From: a bacterium | GTDB lineage: Bacteria > 4484-113 | Reading direction: 5' to 3' | DNA: 42,417 bases | NCBI GenBank assembly: GCA_021163765.1 | Contig: JAGGTK010000054.1 | Location: 1-42,417, forward strand | Shown: piece by piece, positions 7,526 to 14,625 of the stretch | How the letters are laid out: the number at the start of each line of letters is the position of its first letter | How positions within the stretch are numbered: position 1 is the first letter of the stretch | Program-made: the position numbers and the translations under genes | Notes under the pieces: generated by a model | The model's input: only the letters and a program-made list of their open reading frames with translations | Told to the model about the DNA's origin: nothing | Database searches by the model: none

Positions 7526-9671
7526 CTACGATCTACACGGCTTGCTCTACGGCCGGGACGACACGCAACGCATCGTCGGGCTGGGCTGTGACGCCGCGAC
7601 CAGCAAAATCTACATCTACCGCCGGGAAAGCGACCGCGTGGCGGAGGAAGCAGCCGAATTCGCGCCATACCTCTATCTGGACGGGCGGGAGATTCTTGAG
7701 CGCGCCGAAGTGGGCTGTGAAACCGTGGAGCTGGCGGGCGATACGGGATTCCATCTGCTTGCGAGATTCGCGAGCTGCAACGACTACGCGAATGCGCTAA
7801 GGGAAATAGCGTCGTATTACAGGTCGCACAGGAAAGATTTTTCTCAGCAGCCCTACTACGAGGTGAAGGAATTCGCCCACCAGCATATGCTCGCCACGGG
7901 CGCAACCCACTTTCTCGGTATGGGCTGGACGGATGTCCGCACGCTGCATCTGGAGCTAAGGCTCAACGTCAGCGATGAGCTTGCCGATCCCAGGAATAAG
8001 GAGCACCGGATCCTGGAGCTCGGCCTTAAGTGTGGCGATAGCACAGTGCTTCTGGACGGCGAGACGCTGGGCGAGGGCAAGCTGCTGGGCAGGTTTGTTG
8101 AGCTTACGCAGGAGTTCGATCCCGATGTGATATGCGGCCACAATCTCTACAAGCATATCCTTTTCTTCCTCTCCGCGCGCGCCAGGAAGAATAAGGTCCC
8201 GCTCAACCTCGGTCGCGGCGGGCGCGAGGCGTGGAGCGAGCGTTACACTATGCCCCTGGCCGAGAGGAGGCTGGAGTTTCCCCGCCTGCGCGTTTTCGGC
8301 CGAAGCCTGCTGGACACCTGGATACTCGCCCAGGGCTACGACATTTTCAAGCGCGAGATGGACAGCTACGACCTGCCGTATCTCGCGGCTTACCTGGGCC
8401 TGCGCGATAGCGAGCGCGAAGAGCCCGACACGCAGGCGGCGCTTGACGAGACCGCAGATGTTGCGGCTACGCTGGTGCAGAACTACTTCCACTTGAGCCG
8501 GATGCTGCCCTACGACCTTGAAGAAAGTGTTATCAAGGGAAATGCAACCAAGATAAACAGCCTGCTGCTGCGCGAATATTACAACAAGGCTGCCGCGCTG
8601 CCATATCCGGCGGAAGGCCGCGTGTTCCCCGGCGGCTACACCGACGTGCGAGTCACCGGAGTCGTGCGCCCGGTGATAAATGTGGATATCGCAAGCCTGT
8701 ACCCCTCTCTCATCCTCACGCACAACCTGTTCCCGCAGGGTGACAGGCTTGGCGTTTTCGAGAAGGTGCTGCGTGAACTTCTCTCCCAGCGGCTGGAAAT
8801 CAAGCGAAAGCTGAAATCGCTCAGTGATCCGCGCGAATTTTCGCAACTGGACGCGCGGCAGGGGGCGTTCAAGATAATCATCAACAGCTTTTACGGGTAT
8901 CTGGGCACGGCGCGGATGAACTTCGCCGACCTTAATGCCGCGGAGGAAGTGACCCGCCTGGGGCAGGAGACAGTCAAGACGATGGCAGGTGTTGTTGAGA
9001 AGCTAGGCGGGCGCATCATTGAGGTGGACACCGACGGGATTTACCTGGAGCCGCCGGAGGAGTTCCGCCGGCCGGGTGGCTATGATAAGTTTGCTCAAAA
9101 GGTCGACGACCAGATGCCGGAGGGCATATCGGTGGAGCTTGGCGGGCAGTTCGATGCCATGCTCTCGTATAAAGTAAAGAACTACGCGCTGCTGTCGCCC
9201 GATGGCGAACTGACCATCAAGGGCAGCGGGATGAAATCACGCGGCCTGGAACCGTTCCTGCGCCGCTTTATCGAGGACAGCATCCGCCTGATACTGGAAG
9301 ATAGGGCTGGCGAGATGAAAGCGCTTTACGAGCAGGTGAAGCGCGACCTGACCGAAGGCAGGATACCGGTGAAGAAGCTGGCGAAAACCGCGATACTTGT
9401 GGACTCGCTTGCGACGTACCGGAAAAAGCTGGAAACCACCCGCCGCAGCCGGCAGGCGCAGTATGAAGTCGCACTGCGCAACCCGGACCGATTCAAGCCC
9501 GGCGACCCGGTCAGCTACTACATCAGCGGCGACAGTGCGAAAGTCAAGGCCTATGAGGTGGCGAAGCTCGTTGGCGAGTATAACCCCGAAGCTCCTGATG
9601 CGAATATCCCGTACTACCAGAAGCGGCTGGCTGAAACCTATAAGCGCGTGCAGCAATTCATTGGTGGCTAG
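7518..9671 (+). CDS. Family-B DNA polymerase with degenerate exonuclease domain
   Basis: A 717-residue protein, starting at the ATG that overlaps the hydrolase stop by 8 nt. The polymerase motifs are intact: motif A DIASLYPS (Asp390), motif B KIIINSFYG (from Lys452) and motif C DTDG (Asp504, Asp506), so it should synthesise DNA. In the 3'-5' exonuclease region, motif Exo I, normally D-x-E, reads HLE at 144-146. Exo II, normally N...FD, reads N209 followed by HI at 213-214. Only the Exo III-type aspartate (LDETADV) seems kept, so proofreading is probably absent. The length is that of short bacterial and archaeal PolB enzymes. The biological role (repair, translesion or replication) is not shown by the sequence. 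Upstream in-frame start codons lie within the hydrolase gene and are unlikely. Confidence 0.92.
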   Translation: MDSYDLHGLLYGRDDTQRIVGLGCDAATSKIYIYRRESDRVAEEAAEFAPYLYLDGREILERAEVGCETVELAGDTGFHLLARFASCNDYANALREIASYYRSHRKDFSQQPYYEVKEFAHQHMLATGATHFLGMGWTDVRTLHLELRLNVSDELADPRNKEHRILELGLKCGDSTVLLDGETLGEGKLLGRFVELTQEFDPDVICGHNLYKHILFFLSARARKNKVPLNLGRGGREAWSERYTMPLAERRLEFPRLRVFGRSLLDTWILAQGYDIFKREMDSYDLPYLAAYLGLRDSEREEPDTQAALDETADVAATLVQNYFHLSRMLPYDLEESVIKGNATKINSLLLREYYNKAAALPYPAEGRVFPGGYTDVRVTGVVRPVINVDIASLYPSLILTHNLFPQGDRLGVFEKVLRELLSQRLEIKRKLKSLSDPREFSQLDARQGAFKIIINSFYGYLGTARMNFADLNAAEEVTRLGQETVKTMAGVVEKLGGRIIEVDTDGIYLEPPEEFRRPGGYDKFAQKVDDQMPEGISVELGGQFDAMLSYKVKNYALLSPDGELTIKGSGMKSRGLEPFLRRFIEDSIRLILEDRAGEMKALYEQVKRDLTEGRIPVKKLAKTAILVDSLATYRKKLETTRRSRQAQYEVALRNPDRFKPGDPVSYYISGDSAKVKAYEVAKLVGEYNPEAPDANIPYYQKRLAETYKRVQQFIGG

Positions 9672-9725
9672 CGCCTCCGGCTGCGCGGCGAAAACGCGCT
9701 GCGCGCTCCTGTTAAAGCATCTCTT

Positions 9726-9734
9726 TGCTATAAT
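9726..9734 (+). promoter_or_regulatory. Extended -10 promoter before the B12-binding gene
   Basis: TGCTATAAT combines a perfect TATAAT (9729-9734) with a TGn extension. RNA would start near 9741, immediately before the alternative GTG 9743 and ATG 9746 starts, and 44 nt before the ATG at 9785. Confidence 0.55.
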
Positions 9735-9784
9735 CAGAAGTCGTGATGGTCGCTGAGCAAACTATGAAGGGCAGGTCCCAAAAG

Positions 9785-10195
9785 ATGATACGCGTGGTCG
9801 TCGCCAAGCCGGGGCTTGACGGGCACGACCGGGGCGCCCGCGTGATAGCGCGCGCGCTGCGCGATGCGGGAATGGAGGTTGTTTACACCGGCCTGCACCA
9901 GACGCCCGAGGATATCGTAAACACCTGCGTGCAGGAGGACGCCGACGTCTGCGCTCTCTCCATCCTTTCAGGCGCGCATATGGCGCTCGTGCCGCGTGTG
10001 ATGCAACTGCTGAAAGAACGGGATGCCGCGGACATCATCGTGATGGCCGGGGGAATCATCCCCGAAGACGACGTGTCCACGCTCCTGGACGCCGGCGTCG
10101 CCTCGGTGATGGGGCCGGGAACACCCACCGACAGTATCATCGAAACAATCCGCACGCTGGTGGCGCAGCGTGGCGGGGCCGCCTCAGGCGGGTAG
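9785..10195 (+). CDS. Methylmalonyl-CoA mutase small-subunit-type B12-binding protein
   Basis: A 136-residue protein that is a single cobalamin-binding Rossmann domain. It has DGHDRG (D12-x-H14-x-x-G17), whose histidine is the lower axial cobalt ligand in this family, then LSILSGAHM and a MAGG loop. It is very like the C-terminal domain or separate small subunit of methylmalonyl-CoA and related acyl-CoA mutases, which isomerise acyl-CoAs with adenosylcobalamin. The catalytic TIM-barrel subunit and MeaB are not in the window. I chose the ATG at 9785 because AGGGCAGG precedes it at good spacing. GTG 9743, ATG 9746 and ATG 9764 are in-frame alternatives adding 7-14 residues, and would fit a leaderless mRNA from the adjacent -10 box. 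Confidence 0.9.
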   Translation: MIRVVVAKPGLDGHDRGARVIARALRDAGMEVVYTGLHQTPEDIVNTCVQEDADVCALSILSGAHMALVPRVMQLLKERDAADIIVMAGGIIPEDDVSTLLDAGVASVMGPGTPTDSIIETIRTLVAQRGGAASGG

Positions 10196-10221
10196 GCTGG
10201 AAGCGGCCGCTGGAGCCGAAC

Positions 10222-10461
10222 GTGAAACGTATACCCATCATTCTTCCCCCTATCGGCATGAAAAGCGACGAGATTGCGTTCGGCGCTTGGCTTATCGAGG
10301 CGGGAGCCAAAGTGTCCGAGGGCGACGAGCTGTTTGAGGTTGAGGCGGACAAAGCTTCGGTGGTCTTTGAAGCCGAAGCATCAGGAACGCTGGGTGAAAT
10401 CCTGGTGACTGAAGGTGCGGTAAAAGAAGGAGACCTGCTGGGATATATATATGCTGGATAG
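10222..10461 (+). CDS. Free-standing lipoyl/biotinyl-type carrier domain
   Basis: A 79-residue protein that is one complete lipoyl-type beta-sandwich domain, with nothing attached. The modified lysine is expected to be Lys44 in EADKAS, which resembles the E(T/S)DKA loop of lipoyl domains rather than the MKM loop of biotin carriers. The matching hairpin GTLGEILVTEG...GDLLGYI follows. The start is GTG at 10222 with TGGAG a few bases upstream; no in-frame ATG gives a full domain. It lies 26 nt behind the B12-domain gene and overlaps serS by 11 nt. Lipoyl synthase is encoded just past serS on the other strand. A stand-alone lipoyl domain needs separate E1/E3-like partners, none of which is visible here. 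Confidence 0.85.
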   Translation: MKRIPIILPPIGMKSDEIAFGAWLIEAGAKVSEGDELFEVEADKASVVFEAEASGTLGEILVTEGAVKEGDLLGYIYAG

Positions 10462-11797
10462 AAAAAAGCTGCGTGACGATCCTGAGTTTGTCAAAGCGAA
10501 GCTTGCAGCGCGCGGCGAGGAGTATCCCGCCATCGTTGACCGGATTCTTGAACTTGACGCCGAGGAGCGCAAAACGCAGGTCGAGCTGGACGACCTCAGG
10601 CGCGAGCGCAAGGAGCTGTCCAAGGAGATAGGCAAGCTGATGCAGGCCGGTGACAGGGCACAGGCTGACGGGAAGAAGGCCTTCGTCAAGGCTGTAAACG
10701 AAAAAACTGCCACAGTCGAAGCCCGCTTCAACACCATCCAGGACGAGCGCGTCAGCCTGCTCTCAACGCTGCCCAACCTGCCCGACGATTCGGTCCCCGT
10801 CGGTGGCGAGGACGCAAGGCAGCTTATCAAGGAACACGGCGAGCAGCGCAGCCTTGCGTTTGACGGCAAAGACCACGTGGAGCTTGCGGCAAGCCTTAAC
10901 CTGATCGATTTCGCGGCAGCGGGGCGCATCTCGGGTTCAGGATTTCAATTCTATGTGGGATTGGGCGCCGAACTCCAGCGCGCGCTGATAAATCTGATGC
11001 TTGATATCCACATCAGCGAGCACGGCTACCGGGAAATGCGCCCGCCCTTTATGGTGAAACCCGAAGCTCCTTACGGCACGGGACAGCTCCCTAAGTTCAA
11101 CGAAGAGATGTACCACGTGTTCACGCCGCTTGAGCAGGTGGTGCACGATCCTGGCGGGCAGCCCGATTACTACCTCATCCCGACCGCCGAGGTGCCGGTA
11201 TGCAACTACTACGGCGGCTGCATACTGCCCGCCGAGGCGCTGCCGGTAAAGCTCGCAGCCTACACCCCCTGCTGGCGGGTCGAAGCCGGGCACTACGGCC
11301 ACGAAGCGCGGGGGCTCAGGCGCGTGCACCAGTTTGAGAAAGTCGAGATAGTCACCATGTGCGCGCCCGAGGACAGCGATGATGCGCTGGAACGCATGAC
11401 CGGGGAAGCGGAGCACATTCTGGAGCTGCTGGAGCTGCCGTACCGCCGCGTGCTGCTGCCGACGGGCGATATGACGTTCGCGTCGGCGAAGACCTATGAC
11501 CTGGATGTATACTCTGTCGTCTCCGGCGAATGGCTGGAAGTGAGCTCGGCCTCCAACACCCGTGACTTCCAGGCGCGCCGCGCGAGCATCCGCTTCCGGC
11601 GCGATGCAAAGGCCAAGCCGGAGTTCGTGCATATGCTCAACGCGTCCGGCCTGGCGCTGCCGCGAATCGTGATTGCGCTGCTGGAGAACAACCAGCTAGA
11701 AGACGGGACGGTAACCGTGCCCGCACCGCTGCGAAAATATTTGAGGGGCGTTGAGCGCCTTAAGCCGCCGGAGAATCCGCTGCCGTTCTTCGACTGA
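10451..11797 (+). CDS. serS: Seryl-tRNA synthetase
   Basis: A 448-residue class II synthetase that charges tRNA-Ser (and tRNA-Sec where present) with serine. Residues 1-100 form the long antiparallel coiled-coil arm that contacts the tRNA long variable arm. The catalytic domain carries PTAEVPVCNYYGG, the motif 2 region RRVHQFEKVE, the EVSSASNTRDFQARR serine/ATP pocket, and motif 3 NASGLALPRIVIALLENNQ. Length is normal for bacterial SerRS. The ATG overlaps the lipoyl gene by 11 nt, so translation is probably coupled. It converges on lipA with only 7 nt between stop codons and no visible terminator. Confidence 0.97.
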   Translation: MLDRKKLRDDPEFVKAKLAARGEEYPAIVDRILELDAEERKTQVELDDLRRERKELSKEIGKLMQAGDRAQADGKKAFVKAVNEKTATVEARFNTIQDERVSLLSTLPNLPDDSVPVGGEDARQLIKEHGEQRSLAFDGKDHVELAASLNLIDFAAAGRISGSGFQFYVGLGAELQRALINLMLDIHISEHGYREMRPPFMVKPEAPYGTGQLPKFNEEMYHVFTPLEQVVHDPGGQPDYYLIPTAEVPVCNYYGGCILPAEALPVKLAAYTPCWRVEAGHYGHEARGLRRVHQFEKVEIVTMCAPEDSDDALERMTGEAEHILELLELPYRRVLLPTGDMTFASAKTYDLDVYSVVSGEWLEVSSASNTRDFQARRASIRFRRDAKAKPEFVHMLNASGLALPRIVIALLENNQLEDGTVTVPAPLRKYLRGVERLKPPENPLPFFD

Positions 11798-11804
11798 ACC
11801 CGCG

Positions 11805-12689
11805 CTAACTTCGCTTCGTTTCCTCCAACTGCTCGCCTGCACGATACGAGCTGCGCACGAGCGGGCCGCTGGCAACTCCCGCGAAGCCCATGCCACGGGC
11901 AATCTCCGAGTAAGCATCAAACTCAGCGGGCTCAACATAGCGCGCCACGTCACAGTGCGCGCCTGAGCTTCGGGGTTTGAGGTACTGCCCGATGGTCACT
12001 AGGTCAACGCCCGCGCCGCGCAGATCACCCAGCACCACTATAACCTCGTCGAACGTCTCGCCCAGCCCGACCATCAGGCCGCTCTTTACCAGCGTCCTGC
12101 GGTTGCCCTCAGATTGCGCGAAGCTGCGCGCCTGCGCCAGGACGCCGACCGACCTCCCATAATCAGCCTCTGGGCGCACGCGGGGGTACAGGCGCGGGAC
12201 GGTTTCCACATTGTGGTTGAAAACGTCGGGATGCGCGGCCAGCACAACATTGAGCGCGTCCGGATCGCCCTGAAAGTCGGGCGTGAGCAATTCCACCGAA
12301 GGTGCAGGCTCCATGCGCCGCAGCTCCTCGGTGCACGCGACGAAGTGCGCCGCTCCCCCGTCGGGCAAATCGTCCCGGGTGACGCTTGTGATGACGACAT
12401 GCTTGAGCCCAAGCTCGGCAGCGGCTCGCGCCAGCCTTGCCGGTTCTCCCTGGTCAAGCGGCTCCGGCTTCCCGTGCTCCACCATGCAAAAAGCGCAGTT
12501 GCGGGTACACTTGTCCCCCATAATCATAAAAGTCGCCGTGCCGCGCGTGAAGCACTCGCCGATGTTGGGGCAATTCGCTTCCTCGCAGACGGTATGCAGC
12601 CCCGCGAGCGTCCGCGACATTAGCTCACGGGTCTTTGGATCAAGGGCTTTTACACGTAGCCAGCGGGGTTTGCGCGGCCGCTCACTCAT
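11805..12689 (-). CDS. lipA: Lipoyl synthase
   Basis: A 294-residue radical SAM enzyme that inserts two sulfurs into octanoyl groups on lipoyl domains. It shows the auxiliary-cluster cysteines Cys35, Cys40 and Cys46 (CEEANCPNIGEC), the radical SAM motif CTRNCAFC (Cys61, Cys65, Cys68) and the conserved C-terminal RSSY, whose serine ligates the auxiliary cluster. The ATG at 12689 overlaps the end of recR by 8 nt. Longer in-frame starts inside recR give an unrelated basic extension and are rejected. Its position beside a lipoyl-domain gene suggests a shared lipoate context, although lipB/lplA is not here. Confidence 0.97.
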   Translation of the reverse strand: MSERPRKPRWLRVKALDPKTRELMSRTLAGLHTVCEEANCPNIGECFTRGTATFMIMGDKCTRNCAFCMVEHGKPEPLDQGEPARLARAAAELGLKHVVITSVTRDDLPDGGAAHFVACTEELRRMEPAPSVELLTPDFQGDPDALNVVLAAHPDVFNHNVETVPRLYPRVRPEADYGRSVGVLAQARSFAQSEGNRRTLVKSGLMVGLGETFDEVIVVLGDLRGAGVDLVTIGQYLKPRSSGAHCDVARYVEPAEFDAYSEIARGMGFAGVASGPLVRSSYRAGEQLEETKRS

Positions 12690-13302
12690 CCGGCTGGTCT
12701 CCGATTGGCTCGATCTCGCGGCGGTACTTGAGAGCCTGGCCCAGCGTATCTTCGTCCGCATAGTCAATTTCTGCGCCGACCGGAAGCCCCCGCGCCAGCC
12801 GCGTGAACTTAACGCCCTCGGCCCCGAGTTCCTCCACCAGCACCGTCGCCGTGGCTTCGCCTTCAAACGAGAAATCCAGCGCCAGCAGAACCTCCTTGAC
12901 CTCGCCCTCGCCAAGCCGCGCTTTCAGCTCCGGCGTCCGCAGGCTTTCGAGCATCCTCCCCTTGAGCGGGTCCACCAGCCCGCCGAGAACGAAGTAGTAG
13001 CCGTTAAAGCCGCCTGTGCTCTCAATAGGGTAAATGTCCAGCGGGTCCGCGACCACGCACAGCAGCGCAGAATCCCGCGACTTATCCGTGCAGAACGCGC
13101 ACATTCCGCTTGACGAGAACCCGCCGCAGCGGGGGCAGGTTTCCACCATCTCCTTAGCGGTGCCGATGCTTTCCGCGAGCTGCTTGAGGTAACTCTCGTC
13201 CTGCTCCAGGAGATAGAGCGCGATGCGCTGCGCGCTGCGCGGGCCCAGTCCGGGAAGCTGGGAGAGAAGCTGTACCAGTTGATTCAGCGCTTCTGGCAGC
13301 AT
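12682..13302 (-). CDS. recR: Recombination mediator RecR
   Basis: A 206-residue protein of normal length. It has an N-terminal helix-hairpin-helix (LSQLPGLGPRSAQRIALYLL), a four-cysteine zinc finger (Cys56, Cys59, Cys68, Cys71) and a Toprim domain (residues 79-175, starting with LLCVVADPLDIYPIE). RecR acts with RecO/RecF to load RecA on gapped DNA. It follows ybaB on the minus strand after 19 nt, the common bacterial order (often dnaX-ybaB-recR), and overlaps lipA. dnaX is not upstream here. Confidence 0.97.
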   Translation of the reverse strand: MLPEALNQLVQLLSQLPGLGPRSAQRIALYLLEQDESYLKQLAESIGTAKEMVETCPRCGGFSSSGMCAFCTDKSRDSALLCVVADPLDIYPIESTGGFNGYYFVLGGLVDPLKGRMLESLRTPELKARLGEGEVKEVLLALDFSFEGEATATVLVEELGAEGVKFTRLARGLPVGAEIDYADEDTLGQALKYRREIEPIGDQPDE

Positions 13303-13321
13303 ATTCCGCTCCGCAGGTTAG

Positions 13322-13678
13322 TTAGCCGAGGCCGTGTGGCAGGTCTCCCATAAGACCGCCCAGGTCCATTCCTCCGGTAGCCTCGCTCATTTTGCGCTCG
13401 TGGAGCTCGCCTGCCTGCGCAAGAGCGGAGTTCAGCGCGGCGTAGATGAGGTCCTCCAGATTCTCGATGTTCTCGCTGGCATCCTCGAGCGCTTCAGGCT
13501 TCACGCTCACGCGCTTAAGCTCGCGGTGGCCGTTCAGTTCGATCTCGACCAGCCCGCCGCCCGCGCTGCCAATGACGGATTCGGAGGAGAGCTCCTGTTC
13601 TATCTCCCGAATCCGCTCCTGCACCTGCTTTTGCATTTTCTGCATATCCGCCAGCAACTTGTTCATATCCATTTTCAT
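13322..13678 (-). CDS. YbaB/EbfC-family nucleoid-associated protein
   Basis: A 118-residue protein matching the YbaB/EbfC family: an N-terminal helix rich in Met and Gln (LLADMQKMQKQVQERI), a beta core (GGGLVEIELNGHRELKRVSVKPEAL) and a C-terminal Gly/Met tail (GGMDLGGLMGDLPHGLG). These small dimers bind DNA and are typically encoded just before recR, as here. Starts at 13678, 13672 and 13666 are all ATG in frame; the first is taken. Confidence 0.95.
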   Translation of the reverse strand: MKMDMNKLLADMQKMQKQVQERIREIEQELSSESVIGSAGGGLVEIELNGHRELKRVSVKPEALEDASENIENLEDLIYAALNSALAQAGELHERKMSEATGGMDLGGLMGDLPHGLG

Positions 13679-13737
13679 CGCGTCAGGGATTTTAGCACAG
13701 GGGGAACGAACAGCGACGGGAATGGACTGCCACGTGA

Positions 13738-13743
13738 TATAAT
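13738..13743 (+). promoter_or_regulatory. -10 box of the DUF5678/retropepsin unit
   Basis: A perfect TATAAT in the divergent gap between ybaB and the plus-strand pair. A strong AGGAGG (13754-13759) follows, 5 nt ahead of the ATG at 13765. No clear -35 box is visible. Confidence 0.5.
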
Positions 13744-13764
13744 GTCCACGGGAAGGAGGAAGCG

Positions 13765-14001
13765 ATGTCTGTCGCTCTATTCGAGACTGAAAGGCGCACT
13801 TTTCAAGACCATCGCGATAAGCTGATCGCGAACGCCCTTGGCAAATTTGTCCTCATCAAGGGGGAGGAAGTTGTGGGAATCTACGATGCCGAGGGAGACG
13901 CGGTGAGAGAAGGATACAAGCGGTTTGGCAACGTCCCCTTCTTTGTGAAGCTTATAGTGGAAGTTGAGGTCCCCCTTACTTTCACCCGCAGTATATTCTA
14001 G
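13765..14001 (+). CDS. DUF5678-like small protein
   Basis: A 78-residue soluble protein. The segments LGKFVLIKGEEVVGIYD, a helix with GYKRFG and PFFVKLIVEVEVPLTFTRSI match the pattern of the small DUF5678-type proteins that commonly sit directly upstream of a retropepsin-like gene. No biochemical role is established. The ribosome site is strong. The stop (13999-14001) is 5 nt ahead of the retropepsin-like start, so the pair is almost certainly co-translated. Confidence 0.8.
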   Translation: MSVALFETERRTFQDHRDKLIANALGKFVLIKGEEVVGIYDAEGDAVREGYKRFGNVPFFVKLIVEVEVPLTFTRSIF

Positions 14002-14006
14002 GACCA

Positions 14007-14435
14007 ATGCCGTCATCCACAACGCAAGTGAGCAATCTGCTCCTGTACGGGCCGGTTCTTCAGGTGCAGGTGGTAGTAGGGAGCGCATTGGAGGAAGCCC
14101 TGAAGACAAGGGGAGAAATGCTACCGGAGCCTGTCGTAATTCAAGCCTTGGTTGATACCGGTGCGACTGGCACCGTCATCCGCAAAGACATACCTGAGAA
14201 ACTGGGGATTCACCCTATAGGACAGCAAGAAATCGCGACGGCGACGCAGGAACGGATTCGCTCCGAGACCTATATGGTCAGGCTTGTCCTACCAGACAGA
14301 GTCATCGTTGAAGTTAAAGCGGTGGCGGCAGAAATGCCAGGACAGCCGATACAGTGCCTGATCGGGCGGGATGTGCTTGCTCGTGGTGTGTTAATCTATA
14401 TCGGATATGTGAATAGCTTCACGCTCAGTTTCTAG
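14007..14435 (+). CDS. Retropepsin-like aspartic protease
   Basis: A 142-residue protein with the single-domain retroviral-type aspartic protease signature: ALVDTGATGTVI with catalytic Asp50-Thr-Gly, then a flap-like region, and the family C-terminus LIGRDVL...SFTLSF. Such enzymes act as homodimers; bacterial ones are uncharacterised. It has no signal peptide. AGGACC precedes the ATG at 14007. It forms an operon with the DUF5678-like gene, and a decayed second copy of its C-terminus lies just downstream. The usual ending of the family (RDVLALC..YDGP) is replaced here by RDVLARGVLIYIGYVNS. Confidence 0.82.
   Translation: MPSSTTQVSNLLLYGPVLQVQVVVGSALEEALKTRGEMLPEPVVIQALVDTGATGTVIRKDIPEKLGIHPIGQQEIATATQERIRSETYMVRLVLPDRVIVEVKAVAAEMPGQPIQCLIGRDVLARGVLIYIGYVNSFTLSF
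14364..14382 (+). repeat. 19-bp direct repeat, copy 1 (retropepsin RDVLA codons)
   Basis: The sequence gggcgggatgtgcttgctc encodes GRDVLA in the intact retropepsin gene. It is repeated exactly at 14554-14572. Confidence 0.85.
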
Positions 14436-14445
14436 AGAATAGACA

Positions 14446-14625
14446 ATGGCTGATGTCCTAATTCGGAAACAGCTTTCGGGTTTTTATGTCTTCCTTATTA
14501 AGTTCGCGCAGATTGCGCTTGACTTCGGGGGCGGTCCGGTGGACTACCTGCTGGGGCGGGATGTGCTTGCTCTATGCTCGTTTGCCTACGACGGGCCTAA
14601 CGGTTCATATTCTCTATCGTTCTAA
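14446..14625 (+). CDS. Chimeric 59-residue reading frame of relic origin
   Basis: An ATG-initiated frame runs 59 codons to TAA. Codons 5-27 are the antisense of a decayed restriction-modification gene end (see 14458-14526). Codons 33-59 are, in the sense frame, the C-terminus of a retropepsin-like protein (YLLGRDVLALCSFAYDGP, ending SLSF). It lacks the DTG catalytic half, so it cannot be an active protease. No good ribosome site is visible. It may be translated by readthrough from the gene 10 nt upstream or not at all; the frame could stay open by chance. Confidence 0.35.
   Translation: MADVLIRKQLSGFYVFLIKFAQIALDFGGGPVDYLLGRDVLALCSFAYDGPNGSYSLSF
14458..14526 (-). pseudogene. Relic of the C-terminus of a second type IIG-like enzyme
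   Basis: Read on the minus strand, 22 codons plus a stop give EVKRNLRELNKEDIKTRK then LFPN. The intact enzyme at 15103-18510 ends EIKRNLRELKKEDLKTGK then LFPK. 17 of 22 residues are identical and the stop is in the same place. Similarity ends abruptly at 14526. The conservative pattern of substitutions shows it diverged while still coding, as the end of a paralogous gene whose body is gone. Confidence 0.8.
14542..14625 (+). pseudogene. Relic of a second retropepsin-like gene (3' end only)
   Basis: The sense frame reads DYLLGRDVLALCSFAYDGP, then NGSYSLSF and a stop, the standard C-terminus of bacterial retropepsin-like proteins. The N-terminal catalytic half is missing; the sequence before 14542 is restriction-enzyme relic. 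Confidence 0.75.
14554..14572 (+). repeat. 19-bp direct repeat, copy 2 (retropepsin relic)
   Basis: Identical to 14364-14382. It lies 190 nt downstream, in the relic of the second retropepsin gene. Confidence 0.85.

Noticed and set aside
7956..8846. Minus-strand open frame of 296 codons
   Set aside because: Antisense to the DNA polymerase motifs, with no independent evidence.
12690..12914. Longer start for lipA inside recR
   Set aside because: The extension is an Arg/Trp-rich translation of recR in another frame. The family N-terminus starts at 12689.
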